Part shown: positions 35,291 through 43,938 of the stretch, piece after piece | How the letters are laid out: each line of letters opens with the position of its first letter | How positions within the stretch are numbered: the first letter of the stretch is position 1 | NCBI RefSeq assembly: GCF_017114915.1 | Contig: NZ_JAAUOE010000007.1 | Span: 134,114 to 198,113, forward strand | DNA from: Pseudomonas frederiksbergensis | Lineage (GTDB): Bacteria; Pseudomonadota; Gammaproteobacteria; Pseudomonadales; Pseudomonadaceae | DNA: 64,000 bases | Direction: 5' to 3' | Translations under genes and position numbers: made by a program | The notes under the pieces: generated by a model | Database searches by the model: none | Told to the model about the DNA's origin: nothing | The model's input: only the letters and a program-made list of their open reading frames with translations

Positions 35291-37714
35291 TTGAAAGACG
35301 ACAAAACCCAAACCGTGATCGGCCGCCTGGCAGACTTCGACCAGGCATCGGGCAACTTCGCCGAGCGGGCGATCTTCAACCATCGACCGCTGGTGATCCT
35401 GCTGTGTCTGCTGGTGACGCTGGTGCTCGGCTGGCAAGCCACGCGCATCGGCATCAATGCCAGTTATGAGAAGACCATTCCCACCGGGCATCCCTACGTC
35501 GCCAACTTTCTGGAGAATCGCAGCGAGTTGAGCGGTCTGGGCAACTCGCTGCGGATCGCCGTGGAGGTCAAACAGGGCAGCATTTTCACCAAGGACTACC
35601 TCGACACCCTGGCCAGGCTCAACGACGAGCTCTATCTGCTGCCGGGTGTCGACCGACCGTACATGAAATCGTTATGGACCCCGACCACGCGCTGGACCGC
35701 CGTGACCGAGGAGGGGCTCGATGGCGGCACCGTGATCCCCGACGACTACGATGGCTCGACGGCCAGCATCGAGCAGGTGCGGACCAACGTCGCCCGTTCC
35801 GGTGAGGTCGGTCAATTGGTGGCCGGCAACTTCAAGTCCAGCGTGATCTTCGTGCCGTTGCTGGACATCAGTCCGCAGACCGGCAAGGCCCTGGACTACG
35901 GCGAGTTTTCCCGGCAACTGGAAGCCCTGCGGGACAAGTACCAGACCGATGACCTGCGGATTCACATCACCGGTTTCACCAAAATCGTCGGCGACTTGAT
36001 CGAGGGGTTGACCCAAGTCTTGTTGTTCTTCGTGGTGGCGGTGCTGGTGACGGTGTTGGTGCTGTTTGGCTACACCCGTTGCGCGCGCAGCACTCTGGTG
36101 GTGGTGACCTGTTCGCTGGTGGCGGTGCTCTGGCAGCTGGGTCTGCTCGCCATCCTCGGTTATGAGCTGGACCCCTACTCGGCGCTGGTGCCGTTTCTGG
36201 TGTTCGCCATCGGCATGAGCCATGGCGCGCAGAAGATGAACGGCATCATGCAGGACGTCGGTCGCGGCACCCACCGGGTGGTGGCCGCGCGTTATACCTT
36301 CCGCCGACTGTTCGCCGCCGGCATGACCGCGTTGCTCTGTGATGCGGTGGGCTTCGCCGTGTTGCTGCTGATCAACATCCGGGTGATTCAGGAACTGGCG
36401 ATCACCGCCAGCCTCGGCGTGGCGGTGCTGATCTTCACCAACCTGATCTTGTTGCCGATCCTGCTCAGCTATATCGGCGTCAGCCCGGCAGCGGCGCAAC
36501 GCAGCCTGAGTTCGGAAACCGCCGAGCTGCAGGCGCAGATCAAGCATCCGTTGTGGCGCGTGCTCGATTTGTTCACCCAACGGCGTTGGGCCATCGGCGC
36601 GATGCTGGGCGGTCTGCTGCTGGCAGTGTTCGGTTTTGCCGTGAGCCTGCACCTGAAGATCGGCGATCTCGATCCCGGCGCCCCGGAGTTGCGCGCCGAC
36701 TCACGCTACAACCGCGACGCGCTGTTCATGACCCAGAACTATGCGGCCAGCTCGGATATTTTCGTGGTCATGATCAAAACGCCGGAAGATCAGTGCACCC
36801 GCTACGCGAGCCTGTCCGCGGTGGATGCGTTGGCCTGGCAACTGGAGCAATTGCCCGGCGTGGAATCGACCACCTCGATGGCGGCGCTGAGCAAGATCGC
36901 CACGGCCGGTTACAACGAAGGCAACTTCAAATGGTTCGAGCTGATCCCCAATGACGGCGCGCTGGGCGCCGTGCAAACCCGTGCACCGCGGGAGCTGTTC
37001 AATCAGGGCTGCTCGATGTTGTCGCTGTACGTTTACCTGGCCGATCACAAGGCCGATACCTTGAATCGGGTGGTGCAGGCCAGCGAGAAATTTATCGCTG
37101 AGCATCAGGTGCCAGAGGTCAAGTTCATGCTGGCCGCCGGCAGCGCCGGGATCGAAGCCGCGACCAATATCGTGGTGAAAAAATCCATGCGCGAGATGCT
37201 GTTCTGGGTCTACGGCGCGGTCAGCCTGTTATGCCTGCTGACCTTCCGCAGCTGGCGCGCAACCCTGTGCGCGATGCTGCCGCTGATGCTTACCTCGATT
37301 CTGTGCGAGGCGCTGATGGTGGGGCTGGGCATGGGGGTGAAAGTCGCGACACTGCCGGTCATCGCACTGGGCGTGGGCATTGGCATCGACTACGCGCTCT
37401 ATGTCTTGAGTGTGATCCTGGCTCGAATGCGTGCCGGCGACACCCTGGCCCAGGCGTATTACCAGGCGCTGTTGTTCACCGGCAAAGTGGTGTTGCTGAC
37501 CGGCATGACCCTGGCGGTCGCGGTGTCGACCTGGGCCTTCTCGCCGATCAAGTTCCAGGCTGACATGGGTATCCTGCTGGCCTTCATGTTCCTGGTGAAC
37601 ATGCTCGGTGCCTTGATCCTGCTGCCGGCCTTGGCCTGGTTGCTGCTGCCGCAGAAGGTCTTTGCAAAAAAGCCTGAAGCGAGCCGGCATGGGCAGTGGG
37701 TCAAGGAGAGCTGA
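35291..37714 (+). CDS. MMPL/RND-family transporter
   Basis: This 807-residue inner-membrane protein has the MMPL/HpnN-type RND topology: TM1 (LVILLCLLVTLVLGWQA), a periplasmic loop, a five-helix bundle (VLLFFVVAVLVTVLVLFGYT onwards), then TM7 (AIGAMLGGLLLAVFGFAV), a second loop and a second bundle with GVGIGIDYALYVLSV. Such proteins move hydrophobic molecules between the membrane and periplasm using proton flow. TTG 35291 is chosen because GGAG lies 6 nt upstream; an in-frame GTG at 35273 would overlap this site. It is the last gene of the operon, followed by a REP-like hairpin. Confidence 0.88.
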   Translation: MKDDKTQTVIGRLADFDQASGNFAERAIFNHRPLVILLCLLVTLVLGWQATRIGINASYEKTIPTGHPYVANFLENRSELSGLGNSLRIAVEVKQGSIFTKDYLDTLARLNDELYLLPGVDRPYMKSLWTPTTRWTAVTEEGLDGGTVIPDDYDGSTASIEQVRTNVARSGEVGQLVAGNFKSSVIFVPLLDISPQTGKALDYGEFSRQLEALRDKYQTDDLRIHITGFTKIVGDLIEGLTQVLLFFVVAVLVTVLVLFGYTRCARSTLVVVTCSLVAVLWQLGLLAILGYELDPYSALVPFLVFAIGMSHGAQKMNGIMQDVGRGTHRVVAARYTFRRLFAAGMTALLCDAVGFAVLLLINIRVIQELAITASLGVAVLIFTNLILLPILLSYIGVSPAAAQRSLSSETAELQAQIKHPLWRVLDLFTQRRWAIGAMLGGLLLAVFGFAVSLHLKIGDLDPGAPELRADSRYNRDALFMTQNYAASSDIFVVMIKTPEDQCTRYASLSAVDALAWQLEQLPGVESTTSMAALSKIATAGYNEGNFKWFELIPNDGALGAVQTRAPRELFNQGCSMLSLYVYLADHKADTLNRVVQASEKFIAEHQVPEVKFMLAAGSAGIEAATNIVVKKSMREMLFWVYGAVSLLCLLTFRSWRATLCAMLPLMLTSILCEALMVGLGMGVKVATLPVIALGVGIGIDYALYVLSVILARMRAGDTLAQAYYQALLFTGKVVLLTGMTLAVAVSTWAFSPIKFQADMGILLAFMFLVNMLGALILLPALAWLLLPQKVFAKKPEASRHGQWVKES

Positions 37715-37733
37715 AGGGCAGCGGTACACCGTC

Positions 37734-37769
37734 TGTAGCAGCAGCCTCGCAGGCTCGGCAGCTGCTACA
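37734..37769. repeat. REP-like palindromic element
   Basis: TGTAGCAGC (37734-37742) and GCTGCTACA (37761-37769) flank GCCTCGCAGGCTCG, a pattern familiar from intergenic REP sequences of fluorescent pseudomonads. It lies between the convergent MMPL and MFS genes and may act as a transcription or mRNA boundary. Only one copy was noticed in the window. Confidence 0.65.
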
Positions 37770-37784
37770 AGGCGTTCACCCCGG

Positions 37785-39011
37785 TCAGGTTTTATCCGCA
37801 ACCGGGTTCGCCGTACGCAACTGCGGCTCGGCCGACCGGGCAATCACGCTGATGACCGCCAGTGCTGCGATCAACAACCCAGGAGACGTCGCCAGCAGCA
37901 CCCCAGTGGTGCCAGCCCCGGCCGCCAGAATCTGCCCCGCGGCCAAGGGGCCGGCCACCGATCCGAGGCGACCGATAGCCACCGCCGCGCCGACGCCGGT
38001 GGCGCGCACCGAAGTCGGGTACGACGGCGGTGCCAGGGCGTAAAGCACCAACTGCGCAGCCATCACAAACAACCCGGCGGAAAAACCGGCGATGGCCATG
38101 GGGACGATGCCCACCGACAGGCCGACCCCGGCCAGCGCCGCCAGCAACCCGGCGTAGACAAACAGCACCACTTTGATGCCGTTGCAGCGATCCAGCAGCA
38201 GCCCGCCGAGCAGGGAGCCGAGGGCGCCGCCGATGTTGAACAGCATCTGCACCAGTCCCGCCTGGGGTTTGCTGAAACCCTGTTCCAGCAACAGCGATGG
38301 CAGCCAGTTGAGCAGCATGTACATCACGGTCAGGGTGAAGAAGTAGCTTAGCCACAACGCCAAGGTGACGCGGGCCCGGTCCTCGCTGAACAGTGCCTGG
38401 CCGGTTGAAGCGCGCGCCAGGTTGACGCTGCCTTGTTGCTGGCGAAAGGCGCTGGACTCGGGCAGCAGCAGGACCATCAGTGGCACCACCAGCAAGGGCG
38501 CGAGACCACCGATGATGAAGGTCGTCTGCCAATGCTCGGTGAAGAGCATGGCGACCACCGCCGCCAGTGCGCCGCCCAACGGCACGCCGGCATACATGAT
38601 GCTGATCGCAGTACCGCGACGTTGCTCACCCACGGCTTCGGCACACAAGGCAATTAGGTTGGGCAGGGCAGCGCCCAGGCCGAGGCCGGTCATGAAGCGC
38701 GCCAGTAGTAGGGTTGAGAAACTGCTGACGTAGGCGGTGCTGAGGGAGAACACGCCGAACAGCAGCACCGCCGCGATGAGGATTTTCTTGCGGCCGATGC
38801 GATCGGCGATCCAGCCGCCGAAAAAGGCGCCCGGCAGCAAGCCGATAATGCCGGCGCTGAATACCCAGCCCATCATTTTCGGGTCCAGGGCAAAGGTCTG
38901 GCGCAGGCCCGCGGCGGCGGTGCCGGCGGCTTGCAGGTCGAAGCCTTCGATCAGTGCAACGATAAAACACAGGGCGATGGTCAGCGTCGTGCGACGTGAT
39001 GGGGTGTCCAT
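37785..39011 (-). CDS. MFS aromatic-acid:proton symporter (PcaK/VanK/MhpT type)
   Basis: This 408-residue protein has 12 transmembrane helices with the aromatic acid:H+ symporter signature: DLQAAGTAAAGLRQTFAL near TM1, GGWIADRIGRKKILIAA in the TM2-TM3 loop, and the acidic residue in TM1 (IEGFD). Members import hydroxybenzoates or hydroxycinnamates. Its neighbours are an OprD-type porin (divergent) and the ferulate genes, so ferulate, vanillate or a related acid is the likely substrate. The intergenic region with oprD contains a box similar to one in front of ech. Confidence 0.88.
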   Translation of the reverse strand: MDTPSRRTTLTIALCFIVALIEGFDLQAAGTAAAGLRQTFALDPKMMGWVFSAGIIGLLPGAFFGGWIADRIGRKKILIAAVLLFGVFSLSTAYVSSFSTLLLARFMTGLGLGAALPNLIALCAEAVGEQRRGTAISIMYAGVPLGGALAAVVAMLFTEHWQTTFIIGGLAPLLVVPLMVLLLPESSAFRQQQGSVNLARASTGQALFSEDRARVTLALWLSYFFTLTVMYMLLNWLPSLLLEQGFSKPQAGLVQMLFNIGGALGSLLGGLLLDRCNGIKVVLFVYAGLLAALAGVGLSVGIVPMAIAGFSAGLFVMAAQLVLYALAPPSYPTSVRATGVGAAVAIGRLGSVAGPLAAGQILAAGAGTTGVLLATSPGLLIAALAVISVIARSAEPQLRTANPVADKT

Positions 39012-39343
39012 GGCGAACCTCGTTATTGTTTTTGTTGGGGGCTGAGGGGGAACGCGAGCCTGCTCGCAGCAGGCGATAACAGGCTGGAATTAAGATTAAC
39101 AAAGATAACTAAAAAATGAATGGGTAAGGTTCTCGGCTTAAAAATGCCATTAATTTCATTAAAATCAATGTGATGGCGTGGAGTTGAGGATGAATTTATA
39201 AAATAGATAATAATATTAATGTTCGTTTATCGGTCATTGTGGGTTGACGCCGCCTTCAGGCGTTTCCATTCTCTGGCCGGAGATCCTTGGGACAAGCCCG
39301 ACGATCCCGTTCAAAAAACAACAACAATAAGTGGACATCGAAC
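39012..39343. promoter_or_regulatory. Divergent promoter region between MFS transporter and OprD porin
   Basis: This 332-nt region is AT-rich between 39090 and 39225. TTAAT-TTC-ATTAA (39150-39162) is an inverted repeat that differs by one base in its centre from TTAAT-TTT-ATTAA at 41275-41287 in front of ech. A small REP-like stem, GCGAGC-CT-GCTCGC, lies at 39054-39067. Confidence 0.5.
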
Positions 39344-40654
39344 ATGCCAAACCTCCCTCGGGACGCCCTTGCGGCGACCTCAGCCTTACCTGTTCGCGCA
39401 CGTTGCCTGGCCCTGTTGGGCTTGAGTGTGATTGCTACTCCGGCGCTGGCCGAAGGCTTCATCGATGACAGCCACGGCACCTTGACCTTGCGCAATTACT
39501 ACCTGGATCGGGACTACAAGGACGACGGTGCGAAGACCGCGGCCCGGGAATGGGCCCAGGGTTTCATCATGAATGTGGAGTCAGGCTTTACCCCGGGGAC
39601 TGTCGGTTTCGGTCTGGACACCCGCGGCTTGATGGGGGTCAAGCTGGACTCGTCGCCAGACCGCAGCGGCACCGAGTTGCTGCCGGTGTCCGCCAGCGAC
39701 AAGCGGGCGGCGGACGAATATTCGCGCCTGGCCATGACCGCCAAAATGCGCTTTGCCCAGACCACAGTGAAGACCGGCGATGTGTCGATCTTCCTGCCGT
39801 TCGCGTTCGCCAGCCCGTCACGGCTGCTGCCGCAGACGTTTCGCGGCACCACGCTCAGTTCGAAGGACTTCGACGGACTGACCTTCAATACCGGCTACAT
39901 CGATCGCATCAACAAGCGTGATTCCACCGACTATCAGGCGATGAGCATCGCCTCGCCGAACCGGCGTTTCAACGGCGCGGCCACCTCGTCGCACATGGCC
40001 TATGTAGGCGGCGATTACCAGGTGAACAAGGACCTGAGCCTGCGTGCCTATCATGCTGAAGTGGCGGACTTGTATCAGCAGAACACCCTGGCGCTGCTGC
40101 ACAATCTACAGGTGGGCGAGGGCACGTTGACCACTGACTTGCGCAGTTTTTTCAGCGACGAGGACGGCAGCGCCAAGGCCGGCAAGGTGGACAACCGCAA
40201 CCTCTCGGCGTTGTTCGGTTATCGCTTTGGCGGCCATCGCCTGAGCCTGGGCTATATGCACTCCAGTGGTGACACCGCGACGCCTTACGTGTCGGGCACC
40301 GAGTTGATGGGCATGAGTGAGCTGACCATGAGCTCGGACTTTCTCAATGCCAAGGAGCGGACCTGGCAGGCGATCTACGACTATGACTTCGCCGCCGCCG
40401 GGGTGCCCGGCCTGAAGAGCCGGCTGCGTTATGTGCGCGGTGACCATATCGAACTGGCGGCGCTGAATGCCGACGACCGCAAGGAGCGGGAGTTCCAGAT
40501 GGAGCTGGGGTATGTGATCCAGAGTGGCCCGCTGAAGAACGTCGGGCTGATGGCGCGCAAGTCGATCTATCGCAATGACTTCCCCACCGGCGCGGCGTTT
40601 CGCGATGAAAACCAGACCCGCTTTCTGGTGCTCTACACCGTGCCGATCTGGTAA
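39344..40654 (+). CDS. OprD-family outer-membrane porin
   Basis: This 436-residue protein has a signal peptide (about 1-36, ending ALA-EG) and the OprD pattern: GFIDDSHGTLTLRNYYLDRD at the mature N-terminus, EWAQGFIMNVESGFTPGTVG, and a terminal aromatic residue (YTVPIW). OprD-family channels of the OpdK group (such as VanP) admit vanillate and similar aromatic acids. Its place between the aromatic-acid transporter and the ferulate operon supports a hydroxycinnamate or vanillate channel. ATG 39344 is the first start that leaves a normal signal peptide. Confidence 0.93.
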   Translation: MPNLPRDALAATSALPVRARCLALLGLSVIATPALAEGFIDDSHGTLTLRNYYLDRDYKDDGAKTAAREWAQGFIMNVESGFTPGTVGFGLDTRGLMGVKLDSSPDRSGTELLPVSASDKRAADEYSRLAMTAKMRFAQTTVKTGDVSIFLPFAFASPSRLLPQTFRGTTLSSKDFDGLTFNTGYIDRINKRDSTDYQAMSIASPNRRFNGAATSSHMAYVGGDYQVNKDLSLRAYHAEVADLYQQNTLALLHNLQVGEGTLTTDLRSFFSDEDGSAKAGKVDNRNLSALFGYRFGGHRLSLGYMHSSGDTATPYVSGTELMGMSELTMSSDFLNAKERTWQAIYDYDFAAAGVPGLKSRLRYVRGDHIELAALNADDRKEREFQMELGYVIQSGPLKNVGLMARKSIYRNDFPTGAAFRDENQTRFLVLYTVPIW

Positions 40655-40660
40655 GTCGTT

Positions 40661-41149
40661 TCAGGCCTGATAGACCTTCTTCAGCAACCTGAGCAGTTCT
40701 TCGCGTTCCTGACTGTCGAGGGCGGACGTGGCATCCATGTCGCTCTCGGCAGCGATCAGTTTCAGCTCCTTGAGCAGGGTTTCGCCGGTCTTGCTGAGAA
40801 AAATCCCGTAGGAGCGTTTGTCCGGTTTGCAGCGCACTCGCACCGCCAGCGCCCGGCTTTCCAGTTTGTTCAGCAGCGGCACCACTTGCGGTGGCTCGAT
40901 GGCCAGCGCCTTGGCCAGGTCGGCCTGCATCAGCCCGGGGTTCTGGTCGATGATCGCCAGGGCCGAGAACTGCGCCGGGCGCAAGTCGTGGGCCGAGAGC
41001 CGGCCAATCAGGTTCTGGAACAGTTTCAGCTGCGCTCGGCGCATGGCGTAACCGATCAGGTCGTCGAGGGCTGCGTCCAGCGACGCCTGGGTTTCGGGGC
41101 TGTCGGCAGACGCCTCGGGGGCGGCGGCAATCTTGGAAGACTTGGCCAT
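40661..41149 (-). CDS. ferR: MarR-family regulator of ferulate catabolism
   Basis: This 162-residue winged-helix regulator shows the MarR pattern: LRPAQFSALAIIDQNPGLMQ, ADLAKALAIEPPQVVPLLNK, and the wing VRCKPDKRSYGIFLSKTGET. It is divergent from ech-vdh-fcs. The symbol follows the FerR MarR regulator described for ferulic acid genes in Pseudomonas fluorescens; such regulators respond to hydroxycinnamoyl-CoA thioesters. Inverted repeats overlapping the ech promoter at 41275-41307 are likely binding sites. Confidence 0.85.
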   Translation of the reverse strand: MAKSSKIAAAPEASADSPETQASLDAALDDLIGYAMRRAQLKLFQNLIGRLSAHDLRPAQFSALAIIDQNPGLMQADLAKALAIEPPQVVPLLNKLESRALAVRVRCKPDKRSYGIFLSKTGETLLKELKLIAAESDMDATSALDSQEREELLRLLKKVYQA

Positions 41150-41274
41150 TGCAGGGTGAATCCTCGGGGGGCGGTTAAGAAGGCTATCTAGTTTGCCGAG
41201 ATTGGTCGGGGATAGCCACGACCTCTTTCAGATTTCTGGGCGCTGCGCCCGTTTCAGGCACGAAAACAACTCGG

Positions 41275-41307
41275 TTAATTTTATTAATAGTTAATTGACA
41301 TAACTAT
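41275..41307. promoter_or_regulatory. Candidate FerR (MarR) operators overlapping the ech promoter
   Basis: TTAAT-TTT-ATTAA (41275-41287) overlaps by one base ATAGTTA-ATTGACA-TAACTAT (41287-41307), a perfect 7-7-7 inverted repeat. The spacer holds TTGACA, a perfect -35 element (41295-41300). A possible -10, TAGTTT, lies at 41318. Repressor binding here would block the promoter of ech-vdh-fcs. Confidence 0.65.
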
Positions 41308-41360
41308 ATTTGCAGTTTAGTTTTTACCCATCGTCAAGCCAAGAACAAGAGAGCATCGCC

Positions 41361-42191
41361 ATGAGCAATTACGAAGGTCGCTGGACAACCGTCAAAGTGG
41401 AAATCGAGGAAGGCATCGCCTGGGTCATTCTCAATCGCCCGGAAAAACGCAACGCCATGAGCCCGACCCTGAACCGCGAGATGATCGACGTTCTGGAAAC
41501 CCTGGAGCAGGATCCGGACGCCGGTGTACTGGTGCTGACCGGTGCGGGCGAAGCCTGGACTGCGGGCATGGACCTCAAGGAATACTTCCGCGAAGTGGAC
41601 GCCGGCCCGGAAATCCTTCAGGAAAAAATCCGCCGCGAAGCTTCTCAATGGCAATGGAAACTGCTGCGCATGTACGCCAAACCGACCATCGCCATGGTCA
41701 ACGGCTGGTGCTTCGGTGGCGGTTTCAGCCCGCTGGTGGCCTGCGATTTGGCGATCTGCGCCGATGAAGCGACCTTCGGCCTGTCGGAAATCAACTGGGG
41801 CATTCCGCCAGGCAACCTGGTGAGCAAGGCCATGGCCGATACCGTGGGCCATCGCCAATCGCTGTACTACATCATGACCGGCAAGACCTTCGGTGGGCAG
41901 AAAGCCGCCGAGATGGGCCTGGTCAACGAGAGTGTTCCGCTGGCGCAATTGCGTGAAGTGACGATCGAGCTGGCGCGCAACCTGCTGGAGAAAAACCCGG
42001 TGGTGCTGCGGGCGGCCAAGCACGGCTTCAAGCGTTGCCGCGAACTGACCTGGGAGCAGAACGAAGATTACCTGTACGCCAAGCTCGATCAGTCGCGCCT
42101 GCTGGACACCGAAGGTGGCCGCGAGCAGGGCATGAAGCAGTTCCTCGACGACAAGAGCATCAAGCCCGGTTTGCAGGCTTACAAGCGCTGA
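41361..42191 (+). CDS. ech: p-Hydroxycinnamoyl-CoA hydratase/lyase (vanillin-forming)
   Basis: HCHL hydrates feruloyl-CoA and splits it to vanillin and acetyl-CoA. The 276-residue length equals that of the characterised P. fluorescens enzyme. The residues reported as important in that enzyme are present at the same numbers: Ser123 (GGGFSPL), Glu143 (GLSEINWGIPPGN) and Tyr239 (EDYLYAKL). The crotonase oxyanion segment is EAWTAGMDLKEYF. It is the first gene of the ech-vdh-fcs operon, directly behind the MarR-controlled promoter. Confidence 0.97.
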   Translation: MSNYEGRWTTVKVEIEEGIAWVILNRPEKRNAMSPTLNREMIDVLETLEQDPDAGVLVLTGAGEAWTAGMDLKEYFREVDAGPEILQEKIRREASQWQWKLLRMYAKPTIAMVNGWCFGGGFSPLVACDLAICADEATFGLSEINWGIPPGNLVSKAMADTVGHRQSLYYIMTGKTFGGQKAAEMGLVNESVPLAQLREVTIELARNLLEKNPVVLRAAKHGFKRCRELTWEQNEDYLYAKLDQSRLLDTEGGREQGMKQFLDDKSIKPGLQAYKR

Positions 42192-42333
42192 GCTCCAGCG
42201 TTGAGAAGCGGCGTTGAGAACAAGGCGAGCTGGCCGGGCGATCGAGCGTCCGCCAGCTGTTCGCCCCGGCGCCCAGGCGCTACTGTGAGCCCCTCGAACG
42301 TATTCCCGATAAAGACAATAAAGAGGAATCACC

Positions 42334-43782
42334 ATGCTGGACGTGCCCCTGCTGATCGGCGGCCAGTCGTGCCCCGCCCGAGACGGTCGAACCTTCGAAC
42401 GGCGTAATCCGGTGACCGGCGAAATCGTGTCGCGGGTTGCCGCCGCCACCCTGGAAGATGCCGATGCCGCCGTGGCTGCGGCCAAAGCGGCATTCCCCGC
42501 CTGGGCGGCCCTGGCCCCCAATGAGCGACGCACCCGCTTGCTGCGCGCCGCCGAGCAGTTGCAGGCCCGCAGCGCGGAATTCATCGCCGCCGCCGGCGAG
42601 ACCGGTGCCATGGCCAACTGGTACGGTTTCAATGTGCATCTGGCGTCGAACATGCTGCGTGAAGCGGCATCCATGACGACCCAGATCAACGGCGAAGTCA
42701 TTCCTTCGGATGTGCCCGGCAGCTTCGCCATGGCCCTGCGGCAACCCTGCGGCGTGGTGCTGGGCATCGCGCCGTGGAACGCGCCGGTGATCCTCGCCAC
42801 CCGCGCCATCGCCATGCCGCTGGCCTGCGGCAACACCGTGGTGCTCAAGGCGTCGGAACTGAGCCCGGCGGTGCACCGGCTGATCGGCCAGGTGTTGCAG
42901 GACGCCGGCCTCGGCGATGGCGTGGTCAACGTCATCAGCAACGCGCCCCAGGATGCCCCGGCGATTGTCGAGCGGCTGATCGCCAACCCGGCGGTGCGTC
43001 GGGTCAACTTCACTGGCTCGACCCATGTCGGGCGAATCGTCGGTGAACTGTCGGCGCGTCATCTCAAACCGGCGTTGCTGGAACTGGGCGGCAAGGCGCC
43101 GTTCCTGGTGCTGGAGGATGCCGACCTGGACGCGGCGGTAGAGGCGGCGGCCTTCGGCGCCTTCTTCAACCAGGGACAGATTTGCATGTCCACCGAGCGC
43201 CTGATCGTCGATGCCAAAGTGGCCGATGCCTTTGTCGCCAAACTGGCGGCAAAGATCGCCACTTTGCCCGCCGGCAACCCCAATGCCGAAGGTTCGGTGC
43301 TCGGTTCGCTGGTGGACAGCAACGCTGGCGAACGGATCAAGCTGATGATCGACGACGCCCTCGGCAAGGGCGCAACCCTGGTCGCGGGTGGCCGGCTGGA
43401 GGGCAGCATTCTGCAGCCGACCTTGCTCGATGGCGTCACCGACGCCATGCGTCTGTACCGCGAAGAGTCCTTTGGCCCGGTGGCGGTGGTGCTGCGTGGC
43501 GAGGGTGATGAAGAACTGCTGCGCCTGGCCAATGATTCCGAGTTCGGTTTGTCGGCGGCGATCTTCAGTCGCGACACCGGCCGCGCGTTGGCCTTGGCCC
43601 AGCGAGTCGAGTCGGGCATCTGCCATATCAACGGCCCGACCGTGCACGACGAGGCGCAGATGCCTTTCGGCGGGGTCAAGTCCAGCGGCTATGGCAGTTT
43701 TGGCGGCAAGGCGTCCATCGAGCACTTCACCCAATTGCGCTGGGTGACCTTGCAGAACGGACCGCGGCACTACCCGATCTGA
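42334..43782 (+). CDS. vdh: Vanillin dehydrogenase
   Basis: This 482-residue NAD-dependent aldehyde dehydrogenase oxidises vanillin to vanillate. Catalytic Glu is in KPALLELGGKAPFLVL and catalytic Cys in FNQGQICMSTERLIV. The N-terminal LDVPLLIGGQSCPARDGRTF and GVVLGIAPWNAPVILATRAI are typical of the vanillin/salicylaldehyde dehydrogenase group. AAGAGGA precedes ATG 42334. It is second in the operon, 142 nt after ech. Confidence 0.95.
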   Translation: MLDVPLLIGGQSCPARDGRTFERRNPVTGEIVSRVAAATLEDADAAVAAAKAAFPAWAALAPNERRTRLLRAAEQLQARSAEFIAAAGETGAMANWYGFNVHLASNMLREAASMTTQINGEVIPSDVPGSFAMALRQPCGVVLGIAPWNAPVILATRAIAMPLACGNTVVLKASELSPAVHRLIGQVLQDAGLGDGVVNVISNAPQDAPAIVERLIANPAVRRVNFTGSTHVGRIVGELSARHLKPALLELGGKAPFLVLEDADLDAAVEAAAFGAFFNQGQICMSTERLIVDAKVADAFVAKLAAKIATLPAGNPNAEGSVLGSLVDSNAGERIKLMIDDALGKGATLVAGGRLEGSILQPTLLDGVTDAMRLYREESFGPVAVVLRGEGDEELLRLANDSEFGLSAAIFSRDTGRALALAQRVESGICHINGPTVHDEAQMPFGGVKSSGYGSFGGKASIEHFTQLRWVTLQNGPRHYPI

Positions 43783-43938
43783 GCATCCGCCGCACCGTCG
43801 GGCGACGAGCGCTTGAGAGCGATCGCCGCCCGCGTGCAGGCCAGATATAACAATAACAAGGCTGCAGCCACAGGCTGCCATGCCCCGGTTGAACGCATCG
43901 CTGCGAGCCGGTGGCGTGCCTTGATGGAGGACAAGCAC

